The notes under the pieces were generated by a model, which was not told the origin of the DNA, searched no databases, and worked only from the letters and a program-made list of their open reading frames with translations. From NCBI GenBank assembly GCA_014379965.1, contig JACMKU010000183.1:1-62150 (forward strand): a stretch of 62,150 nt of DNA, given 5' to 3'. A program made the position numbers and the translations under genes. Each line of letters begins with the position of its first letter. Within the stretch, counting starts at the first letter, position 1. The DNA comes from Chitinophagaceae bacterium (GTDB lineage Bacteria > Bacteroidota > Bacteroidia > Chitinophagales > Chitinophagaceae). This document shows, piece after piece, positions 1-8,497 of this stretch.

Positions 1-14
1 GTTCAATTTAAAGT

Positions 15-117
15 GTTTTTTGCCACATAGGCACATAGATACATAGACTAACACATAGTATTATGATATTTACCTATGTGCTCACCTGTGTACCTATGTG
101 CCTATGTGGCAAAAAAA
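15..117. repeat. Intergenic inverted repeat, CACATAG units
   Basis: Long imperfect inverted repeat with arms at about 15-58 and 71-117. Each arm is a run of 7-8 base units around CACATAG (CTATGTG in the right arm), closed by TTTTTGCCAC on the left and GTGGCAAAAAA on the right. It lies just 3' of aguA, so a transcript of the aguBA operon could fold it into a hairpin. It is the only element of this unit type in the window. Confidence 0.8.
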
Positions 118-161
118 TGTATTAAACCGGTGCCGCGATTGAAGGGACTTTAGACCGTGGC

Positions 162-1262
162 TTATTCAACCGCCGGCTCCTGCTGGCTAAGGCAATGGAA
201 ACTTCCCAGGCCCCAGATGATATCGGTGGAGTCAATGCCGACAACCTTTCGGTGGGGAAAACAAGTCTCAACGATACGAAGAGCCTTTTCATCTTTATCG
301 CTCCTGAATGTCGGCACGATGACTGAATGATTGGCAATATAGAAATTCGCGTATGCCGCCGGCAAACGCTGATCCTCCCAGATTACCGGGTCAGGCATTG
401 GCAACTCCACAATATTAAGCTGCTTGCCATTGAGCAATCTCATTCGCTTAAGCTGCTCGAGGTTATGTTGGAGTATCTCAAAGTTTTCATCACCTTTATT
501 CTCCTCGACTACGGCTATCACTGTGTCGTCGTTCACGAATCGAACGGTATCATCGATATGGCCATCCGTATCATCTCCCACGATGCCTTCATCTACCCAA
601 AGCACCTGTTCTATTCCGTAATAGTTGACCAGGAATTCTTCAATCTGACCCTTATCGAGATGTGGGTTACGGTTTTGATTCAGCAGGCAGGCAGTCGAGG
701 TCATCAAAGTCCCCTGCCCGTTGAATTCTACCGAGCCTCCTTCCATTACGATGCCGGGGTGAAATACGGGTAAATTAAAATGTTTTCCTATCAGTGTGGG
801 TATTACATCGTCAAGGTCGAAAGGCGGATATTTATTTCCCCAGGCATTGTAGCCCCAATCGACTATCACTTTCTTATTCTCCGCATGTGGGTTGACCAGG
901 AAGGCCGGACCATGATCGCGACACCATGCGTCATTTGTCGGATGTAAGAAGAACTCCACCCTAGAGAGATCCACACCCGCGACCTGGAGATGACCGATCG
1001 CGAATTTCTTCATGGCCTCATCGGCGACGTTGATGCGAACCAGTTCGCCTTTTGTCAATTCTCTTACAAACCTTGCATAGGGAGGGTAGATCGAATCGAT
1101 CTTGCCGGGCCAACTCGCTTCCTTATGTGGCCAGCTAAGCCAGGTCGCAACATGCTGGTCGAATTCTGCAGGGAAGTAATACCCTAGTTCTTTGGGAGTC
1201 TTTCCATTGAATAATTCTTTACCGGCCACACCAGCATGCTTGTTTGTTGAAAGTTCGCTCAC
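162..1262 (-). CDS. aguA: Agmatine deiminase
   Basis: 366 aa, full length for the agmatine deiminase (peptidylarginine-deiminase-like) family. The enzyme hydrolyses agmatine to N-carbamoylputrescine and ammonia in the cytosol. Visible family motifs: CRDHGP near residue 114, EGGSVEFNGQGT (174-185), DTDGHIDD (231-238), and the C-terminal GSFHCLSQQEPA with the catalytic Cys at 357. It lies 134 bp downstream of aguB on the same strand, so the two probably form one operon making putrescine from agmatine without urea release. The pathway assignment rests on the pairing and on known family chemistry. No arginine decarboxylase is in the window to supply agmatine. Confidence 0.95.
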   Translation of the reverse strand: MSELSTNKHAGVAGKELFNGKTPKELGYYFPAEFDQHVATWLSWPHKEASWPGKIDSIYPPYARFVRELTKGELVRINVADEAMKKFAIGHLQVAGVDLSRVEFFLHPTNDAWCRDHGPAFLVNPHAENKKVIVDWGYNAWGNKYPPFDLDDVIPTLIGKHFNLPVFHPGIVMEGGSVEFNGQGTLMTSTACLLNQNRNPHLDKGQIEEFLVNYYGIEQVLWVDEGIVGDDTDGHIDDTVRFVNDDTVIAVVEENKGDENFEILQHNLEQLKRMRLLNGKQLNIVELPMPDPVIWEDQRLPAAYANFYIANHSVIVPTFRSDKDEKALRIVETCFPHRKVVGIDSTDIIWGLGSFHCLSQQEPAVE

Positions 1263-1360
1263 GGGTAAATTATGATTGACTTAAATAAAAAAGTTTGAGA
1301 GGTCGACCGGCTTTCGAGATCACTGGCCTCAGTCCAAAAATCCCTTACGAATTTTCGAAC

Positions 1361-1391
1361 CGATTCCTAATTCCCAATTCCCGATTCCTCC
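1361..1391. repeat. Single-arm repeat remnant, GGGAATC family (B)
   Basis: Run of units related to GATTCCTAATTCCCA between aguB and aguA. It matches the right arm of the complete family B elements at 37961, 38526 and 40531, but no facing left arm is visible. It looks like a decayed or half copy. Confidence 0.6.
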
Positions 1392-1396
1392 TTAGT

Positions 1397-2272
1397 TCAT
1401 TCCTGGTCGATGAATCGCTTAGTGATCGGCTGATAGGAATCTATCCTCCTGTCGCGCAGGAATGGCCAATGAGTCCTGTAACTATCCGTCTTCGATGTAT
1501 CGATTTCAACAACTTTTACTTCCTCTTTATCGTGCGAAGCTTTATAGATGAGTGTCCCAAGAGGATTGGCCACGAATGAGCCACCCCAGAACTTCATATC
1601 ACCATTTTGCTCGAGTCCCACGCGGTTTACACTAACTACGTGGAGGCCATTGGCCACCGCATGACTGCGTTGAATAGTCTGCCAGGCATTATATTGCTCT
1701 GAATTCGTCTCATCATCCTGCGTATGATGCCATCCAATTGCAGTAGGATAAAAGAGGATCTCGGCGCCCATAAGCGATGTGATCCTCGCAGCCTCGGGGT
1801 ACCATTGATCCCAGCATATCAAAACTCCAATCGTGGCAAACTTCGTCTTGAAGACTTTATAGCCAAGATCACCCGGTGTGAAGTAAAATTTTTCATAGTA
1901 GGATGGATCATCAGGAATATGCATCTTCCTGTACTTCCCAAGATAGGTTCCGTCTGCATCGAGCACGGCAGTGGTATTATGATATATTCCTTCGGTTCTC
2001 TTTTCGAATAGCGAAGCGATGATCACGACTCCTAGCTCCTTCGCGGTCCTGCTCATAGCCTCGCTTGAAGGTCCGGGTACAGGTTCTGCGAGTTTGAAGT
2101 TGTCATACTCCTCCACGTCACAGAAATATAATGAAGTGAATAATTCCTGTAGGCAAATGATCTGTGCTCCATCGGCCGCAGCCTCCTTAACCTTGGCTAT
2201 GGCTTTTTTCAGATTGTCCTCTTTATTGGCCGTACAACTCATTTGCACTAACCCCACTTTTATTTTAGGCAT
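1397..2272 (-). CDS. aguB: N-carbamoylputrescine amidase
   Basis: 291 aa nitrilase-superfamily hydrolase that converts N-carbamoylputrescine to putrescine, CO2 and ammonia. The Glu-Lys-Cys triad is visible: E43 in LQELF, K116 in KYRKMHIPD and C153 in LICWDQWYPE. Length is normal for the family. Placement directly upstream of aguA is the classic order of the agmatine deiminase route to putrescine. A TAnnTTTG element lies 18 bp upstream of the start. Other carbon-nitrogen hydrolases share the triad, but the aguA neighbour and the full-length match make this assignment firm. Confidence 0.94.
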   Translation of the reverse strand: MPKIKVGLVQMSCTANKEDNLKKAIAKVKEAAADGAQIICLQELFTSLYFCDVEEYDNFKLAEPVPGPSSEAMSRTAKELGVVIIASLFEKRTEGIYHNTTAVLDADGTYLGKYRKMHIPDDPSYYEKFYFTPGDLGYKVFKTKFATIGVLICWDQWYPEAARITSLMGAEILFYPTAIGWHHTQDDETNSEQYNAWQTIQRSHAVANGLHVVSVNRVGLEQNGDMKFWGGSFVANPLGTLIYKASHDKEEVKVVEIDTSKTDSYRTHWPFLRDRRIDSYQPITKRFIDQE

Positions 2273-2289
2273 GCTAAATATTTGAGATG

Positions 2290-2297
2290 CAAAAATA
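2290..2297 (-). promoter_or_regulatory. -7 promoter element (TATTTTTG) for aguBA
   Basis: On the minus strand the sequence is TATTTTTG, matching the Bacteroidota -7 consensus TAnnTTTG, 18 bp before the aguB start. No clear -33 TTTG is visible at the expected distance. Confidence 0.5.
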
Positions 2298-2409
2298 AGT
2301 AAACTAGGAAAGAGATAATCACAATGTATCCAGCCCTACTAGGTGTGGTTTAAAATGAAAAAAGGAACCGGTGTTTACCGATTCCCTTGAAATATTTTAA
2401 ACAATCGAA

Positions 2410-3486
2410 TTAAGCATGGTTTCTCTGCCCCATCTGGCGAAGAAAGGCTACGTGGGAAGCAACGGCATACCGTACACGGCTGTATTCGATATACTGAATT
2501 CCATACTCTTCACACGCATTCTTGATGATCTTGCTGATAGCAGGGTAATGTATATGGGAAATCTTAGGGAACAAGTGGTGCTCTACCTGGAAATTCAAGC
2601 CACCAACGAGCCAGCTTACCAACTTATTCTTTGTAGCGAAGTTCGCAGTCGTCTTAATCTGGTGAATCGCCCACTCGTCTTCCATCTTGTTAGTCTCCTC
2701 ATCAGCATGAGGCCAATGAGTGTGCTCTACGGTATGGGCAAGTTGAAACACTATGCTTAATACAAATCCTGCAACGAGACCCATACTGAGAAAACCAATC
2801 AACCATGGCGTGAACCCGACCATGTATATAGGTAATGCTACGAATATGAAAGCGTGCGCTGCTTTATAAAACCAAAAAGAAAAATGCTCGCCAAGAGTCA
2901 TCTTACGCAATGGCGTTGACCCGATGCGATGAGTGAAATATTTTTTATAATCGGAAACAAAGATCCAATAGATATAAAGTAGTGAGTAAGCAGCCCAGAA
3001 ATAAAAGTGCTGGTATTTGTGAATTTTATAGTGTGCCTGATCATCACAAAGACGAAGCAATGGGCGCGCTTCGATATCATCGTCTACTCCATGAATATTT
3101 GTATACGTATGATGAATAACGTTATGTTTCGTTTTCCACATGTATTGGCTAGCTCCAAGAAAATTCGCCATGTTTGAAGCAAGGTTATTGATCCACTTAT
3201 ACTTACTAAAACTGCCGTGCGCGCCATCATGCATTACATTAAACCCTATTGCTGCCGCGAGACAACCTAATAAGGCACATTCAACGATCGCGAGGAAGGT
3301 TGCGGGAGTAAAGAATACAAGGTGTGTATAAACGGCCAAAAGTGCCGAAACAAGTAATATCGCTTTGAAGTGGAGTTTAAAGTTTCCGGTTGGTGCTTTT
3401 CCCTTCTGAGTGAAGTAATCGGCAATCCTTTTCTTTAACTCGCCATGAAAAGGTTTTTGGGTTTTCGGAAATTTTGGACTAGACAT
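2410..3486 (-). CDS. Membrane fatty acid desaturase
   Basis: 358 aa di-iron membrane desaturase. Three histidine boxes are visible: HDGAH (86-90), HNVIHH (121-126) and QVEHH (300-304). The last, QxxHH, is the form found in acyl-lipid/front-end desaturases related to DesA3 and linoleoyl-CoA desaturases. Hydrophobic blocks separate the boxes. The open frame extends 27 bases further to a TTG that overlaps the promoter's -7 box, so I place the start at the ATG at 3486. It probably inserts a double bond into membrane lipid acyl chains; substrate and position cannot be read from sequence. Transcribed alone. Confidence 0.88.
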   Translation of the reverse strand: MSSPKFPKTQKPFHGELKKRIADYFTQKGKAPTGNFKLHFKAILLVSALLAVYTHLVFFTPATFLAIVECALLGCLAAAIGFNVMHDGAHGSFSKYKWINNLASNMANFLGASQYMWKTKHNVIHHTYTNIHGVDDDIEARPLLRLCDDQAHYKIHKYQHFYFWAAYSLLYIYWIFVSDYKKYFTHRIGSTPLRKMTLGEHFSFWFYKAAHAFIFVALPIYMVGFTPWLIGFLSMGLVAGFVLSIVFQLAHTVEHTHWPHADEETNKMEDEWAIHQIKTTANFATKNKLVSWLVGGLNFQVEHHLFPKISHIHYPAISKIIKNACEEYGIQYIEYSRVRYAVASHVAFLRQMGQRNHA

Positions 3487-3510
3487 AAATAACTGAGTTG
3501 ATAATGAGTG

Positions 3511-3518
3511 CAAAGGTA
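3511..3518 (-). promoter_or_regulatory. -7 promoter element (TACCTTTG) for the desaturase
   Basis: Minus-strand TACCTTTG, an exact TAnnTTTG match, 25 bp upstream of the chosen ATG. It supports that start over the upstream TTG, which lies inside the box. Confidence 0.55.
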
Positions 3519-3621
3519 GCGTAACTTACCGAGAAAATAGCATGCCGTTTGTTAATACTCACACGAAGATTTCATGACAATGCCATGATACTTAAGGACT
3601 AGATAGTCAACAACAAAACGC

Positions 3622-4359
3622 TTAAGTTTCTATTTGAATAAGTGCATCAAGATTGCGGATGCCAATTTTTTTCTCAGTGATAAAACCTTCGGCAAATTTA
3701 ACCCCAATGCGCTTCCCAAGCATGCGAGCCCGGGCTATAACACTTTCGAGAAAGTCGGGCGTTGAAATATATGTCTGAGGTTCGCCAGTTTCTGTCCCTC
3801 CCGAATAAAATTGGGTTGAATACGCCTCAATCGACTTCATTCTTTGTTCGAATACTTCGCTGATGTCGATCAGGAGGTCTGGTTCATGATACCAATCCTG
3901 CATATACTGAAGAAAATACTTGGGTCTCCATTTTTGCTGCACCATACCGCTCTTATCTTTGGTGTCAATCTTTGAAAGCCCCGAGAGAAAACAAGCGTCA
4001 CTGATGAGATGTCCAGCACGACCGTGATCGGGGTGACGATCGCTTAATATGTTGCCGATGATGACCTCCGGTTGGTATTTGCGAATGGTCTCTATCAATT
4101 GGATCTGGTGCGCCTCGTCGTTCCTGAAAAATCCATCACGCATCTTCAGGTTTTCCCTGATTGACACGCCAATGATCTCCGCTGCTTTTGCTGACTCTTT
4201 ATAGCGCGTATCGATGGTCCCCCTGGTTCCTAATTCACCTTGTGTTAGGTCCACGATACCTACTTTCTTTCCCCTTTTTATTTCATTGATAAGTGTGCCG
4301 GAGCAGCCAAGTTCAACATCATCGGGATGGACGCCAATGGCGAGAATGTCGAGTTTCAT
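3622..4359 (-). CDS. bshB1: Bacillithiol biosynthesis deacetylase BshB1
   Basis: 245 aa zinc deacetylase of the PIG-L/LmbE family. In bacillithiol synthesis BshB1 removes the acetyl group from GlcNAc-malate. The zinc motif HPDDVE starts at H11 (H11 and D14 are ligands by family precedent), and the second histidine motif is DRHPDHGRAGH (H109, H112, H117). The length and the family-typical start MKLDILAIGVHPDD match BshB1 rather than the shorter BshB2. bshA and bshC are not in the window. The gene follows DUF4294 and the ccm pair on the same strand after a 169 bp gap, so co-transcription is uncertain. Confidence 0.92.
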   Translation of the reverse strand: MKLDILAIGVHPDDVELGCSGTLINEIKRGKKVGIVDLTQGELGTRGTIDTRYKESAKAAEIIGVSIRENLKMRDGFFRNDEAHQIQLIETIRKYQPEVIIGNILSDRHPDHGRAGHLISDACFLSGLSKIDTKDKSGMVQQKWRPKYFLQYMQDWYHEPDLLIDISEVFEQRMKSIEAYSTQFYSGGTETGEPQTYISTPDFLESVIARARMLGKRIGVKFAEGFITEKKIGIRNLDALIQIET

Positions 4360-4378
4360 TAATGCAAGTTAGGAGTTT

Positions 4379-4421
4379 GGTTGCTTGGTTGATGGGGTGA
4401 CTGGTTGATTAGTTGATTCAT
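4379..4421. repeat. Single-arm repeat remnant, GTTGATT family (C)
   Basis: Run of units such as GGTTGATT and AGTTGATT between DUF4294 and bshB1. It matches the left arms of the complete family C elements near 10.4, 48.9 and 59.0 kb. I see no complementary partner nearby. Confidence 0.6.
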
Positions 4422-4528
4422 CCTGGTCGGCGCAGGCGGTCGAAAATAACCTAACGTGTGTTAATTGATTTTCCTTACTCATGGCTTAATTTATACCCAA
4501 TGGGTTAGTGGGTGGGTTGAATAAGAAA

Positions 4529-5254
4529 TCATTTCCGATAATGATTGCCATACCACATTCCATCGATCTCCTTCACAAAATTCTCGATCTGGCGATCGGT
4601 CTTGTCAGTAATATCCCATTTCTGCTTCAGGCTGCTTCCAAAGAAGAACGCCACCGTCTGGTACATGCGGGCGTTGAGACCACCCTTATATTCCTTTATT
4701 ATTTCATAGCAATTGTTTCCTGTTTCGCGGTTGATCAGTTTCATAAGCACCCGGCCCTGGTAAACCGAAAGATTCGAGAGCGGATCAGTAAATTGTTTCT
4801 TGAGTTCCTTCTCGCGGGTCTTTATATATTCCTTTCGCTCTTTCTTCGAAAGGGTAGCCATCTTTGCGGTGATGTCATTTATCGTATATCCTGCTGTCCT
4901 CGCATAGGGATAGGTCTTATACACTGCGTTGCGAAGGCGTGTCCACTCTTCCATATACTTCTCGAGCTTCTTACCCGTAAGTTTCGATACCCAAACCATC
5001 GACTCCTCCTTATACGGAAGCATTTCCTGTTGAAACCAGATTGCGCCTACAAGGATAGTATCGTTGGGCCCCCATTTCCTCGCGCGTTCCGCATAAGATG
5101 GCATTGGGGTAGTGGGGATTGAATCAGTTGGTTGGGTGGGTCCGATTTCCTGGGCGGCAACACTGCTTGATAGTAACAGGAACAGGGCCAGGAACAGAAA
5201 CAGGGCTTGGACCAGGCTGACTATGGGGTGGTATGAACGAGGACTGGTGAACAT
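4529..5254 (-). CDS. DUF4294 family exported protein
   Basis: 241 aa. A hydrophobic N-terminal segment (about residues 12-35, ending VAAQ) looks like a signal peptide or anchor. It is followed by a Pro/Thr-rich linker and then a charged helical domain rich in Lys, Glu and Arg (about 95-170). I recognise it as the Bacteroidota DUF4294 family, whose function is unknown. It lies 66 bp downstream of ccmF on the same strand but has its own -7 box (5261-5268) only six bases before its ATG. That suggests independent and possibly leaderless transcription. Confidence 0.8.
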   Translation of the reverse strand: MFTSPRSYHPIVSLVQALFLFLALFLLLSSSVAAQEIGPTQPTDSIPTTPMPSYAERARKWGPNDTILVGAIWFQQEMLPYKEESMVWVSKLTGKKLEKYMEEWTRLRNAVYKTYPYARTAGYTINDITAKMATLSKKERKEYIKTREKELKKQFTDPLSNLSVYQGRVLMKLINRETGNNCYEIIKEYKGGLNARMYQTVAFFFGSSLKQKWDITDKTDRQIENFVKEIDGMWYGNHYRK

Positions 5255-5260
5255 TAACGC

Positions 5261-5268
5261 ACAAAAAT
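5261..5268 (-). promoter_or_regulatory. -7 promoter element (TATTTTTG) for DUF4294 gene
   Basis: Minus-strand TATTTTTG, an exact TAnnTTTG match, ending only six bases before the ATG at 5254. If used, the transcript would start at or very near the start codon. Confidence 0.45.
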
Positions 5269-5320
5269 ACCTTAACAGGACAACAAATCCTATGAGGACG
5301 CTGTTTCCAAAGTGTGAAAT

Positions 5321-7819
5321 TTAGTCCTTATCCTTGAGATTCAGGCGTATGCGCCTCACCATACTCATAAGGATGCCAAGGGCGGTGATAACAATACCCC
5401 ACCAGAGAACGTTGATATAAGGAAACTTGTATGCCTTGAGGGTTACGTACTCGAGAACGGCATTTGATTCCTTGATTCCAATATTCGCCCTTCCGTCCAC
5501 AACGTCGCCCACACGAAGCACAATGCTCTCAGACATAATGGTATCGGGCTGTGCAAACCGGTTGCCCTTCCTTTCAATCAAAAGGGGCTCCGAGGTATAG
5601 GTGGTCTTATTGAAGGAATGAACTTTAAGAGTAGCCACTGTGGCCTTGTCGCCCGGCTCAAAACCTTCGAATGGAATGTTATCCCGTGTCACCAATTTTT
5701 CCAATGTCACATAGCCTCTCGAGTAAAACAGGCTGTCTCCTTCTTTCATCGGCACGTCGCGGAACGAGGCCGTATCCTTGTTTTTCTCGGGGTTAGGAAG
5801 AGCCGAGATATATGTGAACACGTCGTGATCCAGATAGTGTCTTGAGTCCGGGTTTGCCATCAGGCCTTCATTACCCTTATAGTTGACAAATGCATTGGGC
5901 CATAGGGTGAACTCCTCGTTATCCGTACGACTCTTGAAGTGTATTTGGAAATACCATTGCTGTTTCTTGGGATGGGCAGAATCTCGTACATAGGTCACGT
6001 CGAATTTACCCATCTTCATCGGCAGGCCTTTTACCAGGGTTAGATTCTCCCCGGTCTTCTCCTTGCTCTCGGTACCGAAATCGATAGGTATGCCTCCAAT
6101 GTTGTGAGACAGTATTTCTTTCTTAGCAGAAGATAACAGGATGCCCAGTAACACAAGACCAAAGCCGAAATGGGAAATCGAACCACCAGATATTTTCAGG
6201 TTGCCTTTCAGCCCGAGCCAGATGTAAGATGCGTTAGCGATGATCGTATAGACGCTGCAAATGACAGCGAGCCATATTGCGCCAAGGAAGCCCACGCCTT
6301 CCTTATCATAATTGATATCACCGAACACAACAATCAGCGTACCTATGATGATCGATGCAAGAGTAGGTATTGCTATCTTCTTCCAGAAAAAACGGGAAGG
6401 CGTGCTCTTGTACTTGAGGTACTGCGATACAGCAGTTAATAATGCGATAATGACCGCTACGAAGACCTGGATCTGGTTATACGCATATTCTGGATCCTCC
6501 GGAGCAGCCAGCTGCCTCTTCAGGATGTCTATAGGGACAATGCCATATAAGGCCGTCGTTAATTTGTTCAGGACGGGCAGTGATGTCTTGAAAATAATTA
6601 CCATCGAAGAAAGGAAAAACACCAGCGAGCCGATGAACATCCAGAATTCACGCGAGGAGGTGCTCTCTTCTTTCTTGATCGACGGGATATGCTTATATCT
6701 TTTAAAGAAGAAAAATAATGCGGGTGCGATGAAGATGAACATGAAGGCCATCAATTGCCAGTTCATACCAAGGTCCGTAAATGCGTGTACCGATGATTCA
6801 CCCAGTACTCCACTCCGCGTCAGGAATGTCGAATAGAGGATGAAGGAGAATGAGAGAATGAAAAAAAGGAATGTCGCCCTCAGCGAATGCCCGGTATGTT
6901 TATAGATTAGCAAAGTGTGCAGGCCTGCTATGAGAATGAGCCAGGGTACCAGCGATGCATTCTCCACAGGGTCCCATGCCCAATAGCCCCCAAACGTAAG
7001 TGACTCATAAGCCCATTTAGCACCCATCATGATGCCGATACCCAGGGCAGCCGTTGCGAAAAGTGCCCACGGTAGCGCAGGTTTCACCCATTCGCCGAAC
7101 TTTTTAGTCCAAAGACCTGCAATAGCAAAGGCAAAAGGAACAATGGTGGAAGCGAACCCAAGAAACAACACAGGCGGATGTATCACCATCCAGTAATTTT
7201 GTAATAACGGATTCAAATCATTGCCATCCTTAATGGAAAGCATGTAGTCTCGCTTCAATGGTTGGTTAACATCGAAGTTCACATGTAGTGCTGGGGCATT
7301 GTCAAGTACACCCGAGTCGCGTAGCAGGATGAATGGTGTCGATCCAAGTTTCCTTTCAAAGATGTAAAGGCCAGCTACCATAGTGGCGAGGCAAAATTGT
7401 GCGAAACTGATAACAGTCATCACCGGCGCCTCCCATTGTCTGCCGGTCCTGATCAGGATAAGTCCCAGCACGCAATGCCAAAAACTCCACAGGAGAAAAC
7501 TTCCTTCCTGACCTTCCCAGAAACAGGCGAGCAGATATTTTAATTCTAGTGTGCGGCTACTGTGTTGCCAGGCATATTTATATTCGAAGAGGTGTTGCTG
7601 AATTATATAGAATAAAATGCTGAAGATGGCAATGATCGAGAAGGACTCGAGAATGAAAGAAATGCGGGCGAGTTTTTTCCAGTAGCCAGTTTGAGACTGA
7701 TCAGATGATCGTGTCGCCTTGAAGTAGGCGAACGTCGCTACCAATGAAGCTACAAGAGACAGCGTGATAAAAAACTGGCCTAGTTGGCCAGGCAGGCGAA
7801 ACTCACCAATGTAATCCAT
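5321..7819 (-). CDS. ccmF: Cytochrome c biogenesis heme lyase CcmF/CcsA type
   Basis: 832 aa polytopic membrane protein of the heme-handling CcmF/CcsA superfamily. Visible marks: CFWEGQEGSFLLW (about 99-111), WMVIHPPVLFLGF (210-222), and the tryptophan-rich WWD signature around 269-293 (KWAYES, then GGYWAWDPVENAS). A periplasmic region follows about residue 550, with a final TM helix near 800. In system I, CcmF takes heme from holo-CcmE and attaches it to apocytochrome CxxCH motifs. It starts 9 bp after ccmE, so the pair is surely co-transcribed. ccmA, ccmB, ccmC and ccmH homologues are not in the window. Confidence 0.93.
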   Translation of the reverse strand: MDYIGEFRLPGQLGQFFITLSLVASLVATFAYFKATRSSDQSQTGYWKKLARISFILESFSIIAIFSILFYIIQQHLFEYKYAWQHSSRTLELKYLLACFWEGQEGSFLLWSFWHCVLGLILIRTGRQWEAPVMTVISFAQFCLATMVAGLYIFERKLGSTPFILLRDSGVLDNAPALHVNFDVNQPLKRDYMLSIKDGNDLNPLLQNYWMVIHPPVLFLGFASTIVPFAFAIAGLWTKKFGEWVKPALPWALFATAALGIGIMMGAKWAYESLTFGGYWAWDPVENASLVPWLILIAGLHTLLIYKHTGHSLRATFLFFILSFSFILYSTFLTRSGVLGESSVHAFTDLGMNWQLMAFMFIFIAPALFFFFKRYKHIPSIKKEESTSSREFWMFIGSLVFFLSSMVIIFKTSLPVLNKLTTALYGIVPIDILKRQLAAPEDPEYAYNQIQVFVAVIIALLTAVSQYLKYKSTPSRFFWKKIAIPTLASIIIGTLIVVFGDINYDKEGVGFLGAIWLAVICSVYTIIANASYIWLGLKGNLKISGGSISHFGFGLVLLGILLSSAKKEILSHNIGGIPIDFGTESKEKTGENLTLVKGLPMKMGKFDVTYVRDSAHPKKQQWYFQIHFKSRTDNEEFTLWPNAFVNYKGNEGLMANPDSRHYLDHDVFTYISALPNPEKNKDTASFRDVPMKEGDSLFYSRGYVTLEKLVTRDNIPFEGFEPGDKATVATLKVHSFNKTTYTSEPLLIERKGNRFAQPDTIMSESIVLRVGDVVDGRANIGIKESNAVLEYVTLKAYKFPYINVLWWGIVITALGILMSMVRRIRLNLKDKD

Positions 7820-7828
7820 TCCTCGTTA

Positions 7829-8269
7829 TTATTTATTATTGTCCGCGTTTGCAGGTTCCGCCAAAGTAGTCGCCTGTACATTCTTTTCGGCCGCCTTCAT
7901 ATCGTCCTTATACTTGGAAGGGCATTTCGTTTGAATACTCTTGCAGTCAAAATAACCATCATTGTATTTTCCTTTTAAAACCAGGCGCTCGCTGAGTTCG
8001 AAGTTTTCCGGTTTAGGGCTGTGATAGACCACTTTTACAGACTTGCCGAGCGTATCGATTGCCGTAAAACTAAGATAGTTTGGATCTTTCAACGCATCAT
8101 ATTCCATTGGCTGGCTCTTATCCCAGCGTGCCATCAGGTGCACGAACTTACCAGGTTTGTCCATGGCTGTTTGTACAGTATCGTAGGTAGTAGTGGTCTG
8201 TAGAAAACTAATCAATACGGCAATTGCTCCTGCTATAAAGACAAGTAGAATAATGTGGATTCTTTTCAT
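7829..8269 (-). CDS. ccmE: Heme chaperone CcmE, CxxxY variant
   Basis: 146 aa. One N-terminal TM helix (about 5-22) is followed by a small periplasmic OB-fold-like domain. Classical CcmE binds heme covalently through the His of an HxxxY motif. Here the matching position reads TKCPSKYKDD, so C116 and Y120 form CxxxY, the variant known from archaea and some sulfate reducers. The downstream partner is ccmF, 9 bp away. It should carry heme to CcmF for cytochrome c assembly; a client, a seven-heme cytochrome, is encoded at 53.3 kb. The variant residue is read directly; the mode of attachment is inferred. Confidence 0.88.
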   Translation of the reverse strand: MKRIHIILLVFIAGAIAVLISFLQTTTTYDTVQTAMDKPGKFVHLMARWDKSQPMEYDALKDPNYLSFTAIDTLGKSVKVVYHSPKPENFELSERLVLKGKYNDGYFDCKSIQTKCPSKYKDDMKAAEKNVQATTLAEPANADNNK

Positions 8270-8306
8270 TTCTTATGGCTAAAGTGGGTGAGGTGAAATT
8301 GCGGTG

Positions 8307-8314
8307 CAAATTTA
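8307..8314 (-). promoter_or_regulatory. -7 promoter element (TAAATTTG) for ccmEF
   Basis: Minus-strand TAAATTTG, matching TAnnTTTG, 37 bp upstream of the ccmE start. It lies in the divergent region shared with the acyl-CoA dehydrogenase gene. No -33 element is obvious. Confidence 0.45.
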
Positions 8315-8466
8315 GGCCAAAAACAGCGAAAGCGTCTGAATCGGTTTTTATATTCTCTGAGCTTTTGCGTCTCGACTTGAACCTCTTTTTCTCTAATAAC
8401 CCGGTAGTTGTCTTTTTGTTCAGGCTCCGAATAATTATCAATGCTAACACCTATTAGCTCTTCTCT

Positions 8467-8474
8467 TATCTTTG
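8467..8474 (+). promoter_or_regulatory. -7 promoter element (TATCTTTG) for acyl-CoA dehydrogenase
   Basis: Exact TAnnTTTG match 23 bp before the ATG at 8498. Confidence 0.55.
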
Positions 8475-8497
8475 CGCCATATCAAGAATAATGCTAT

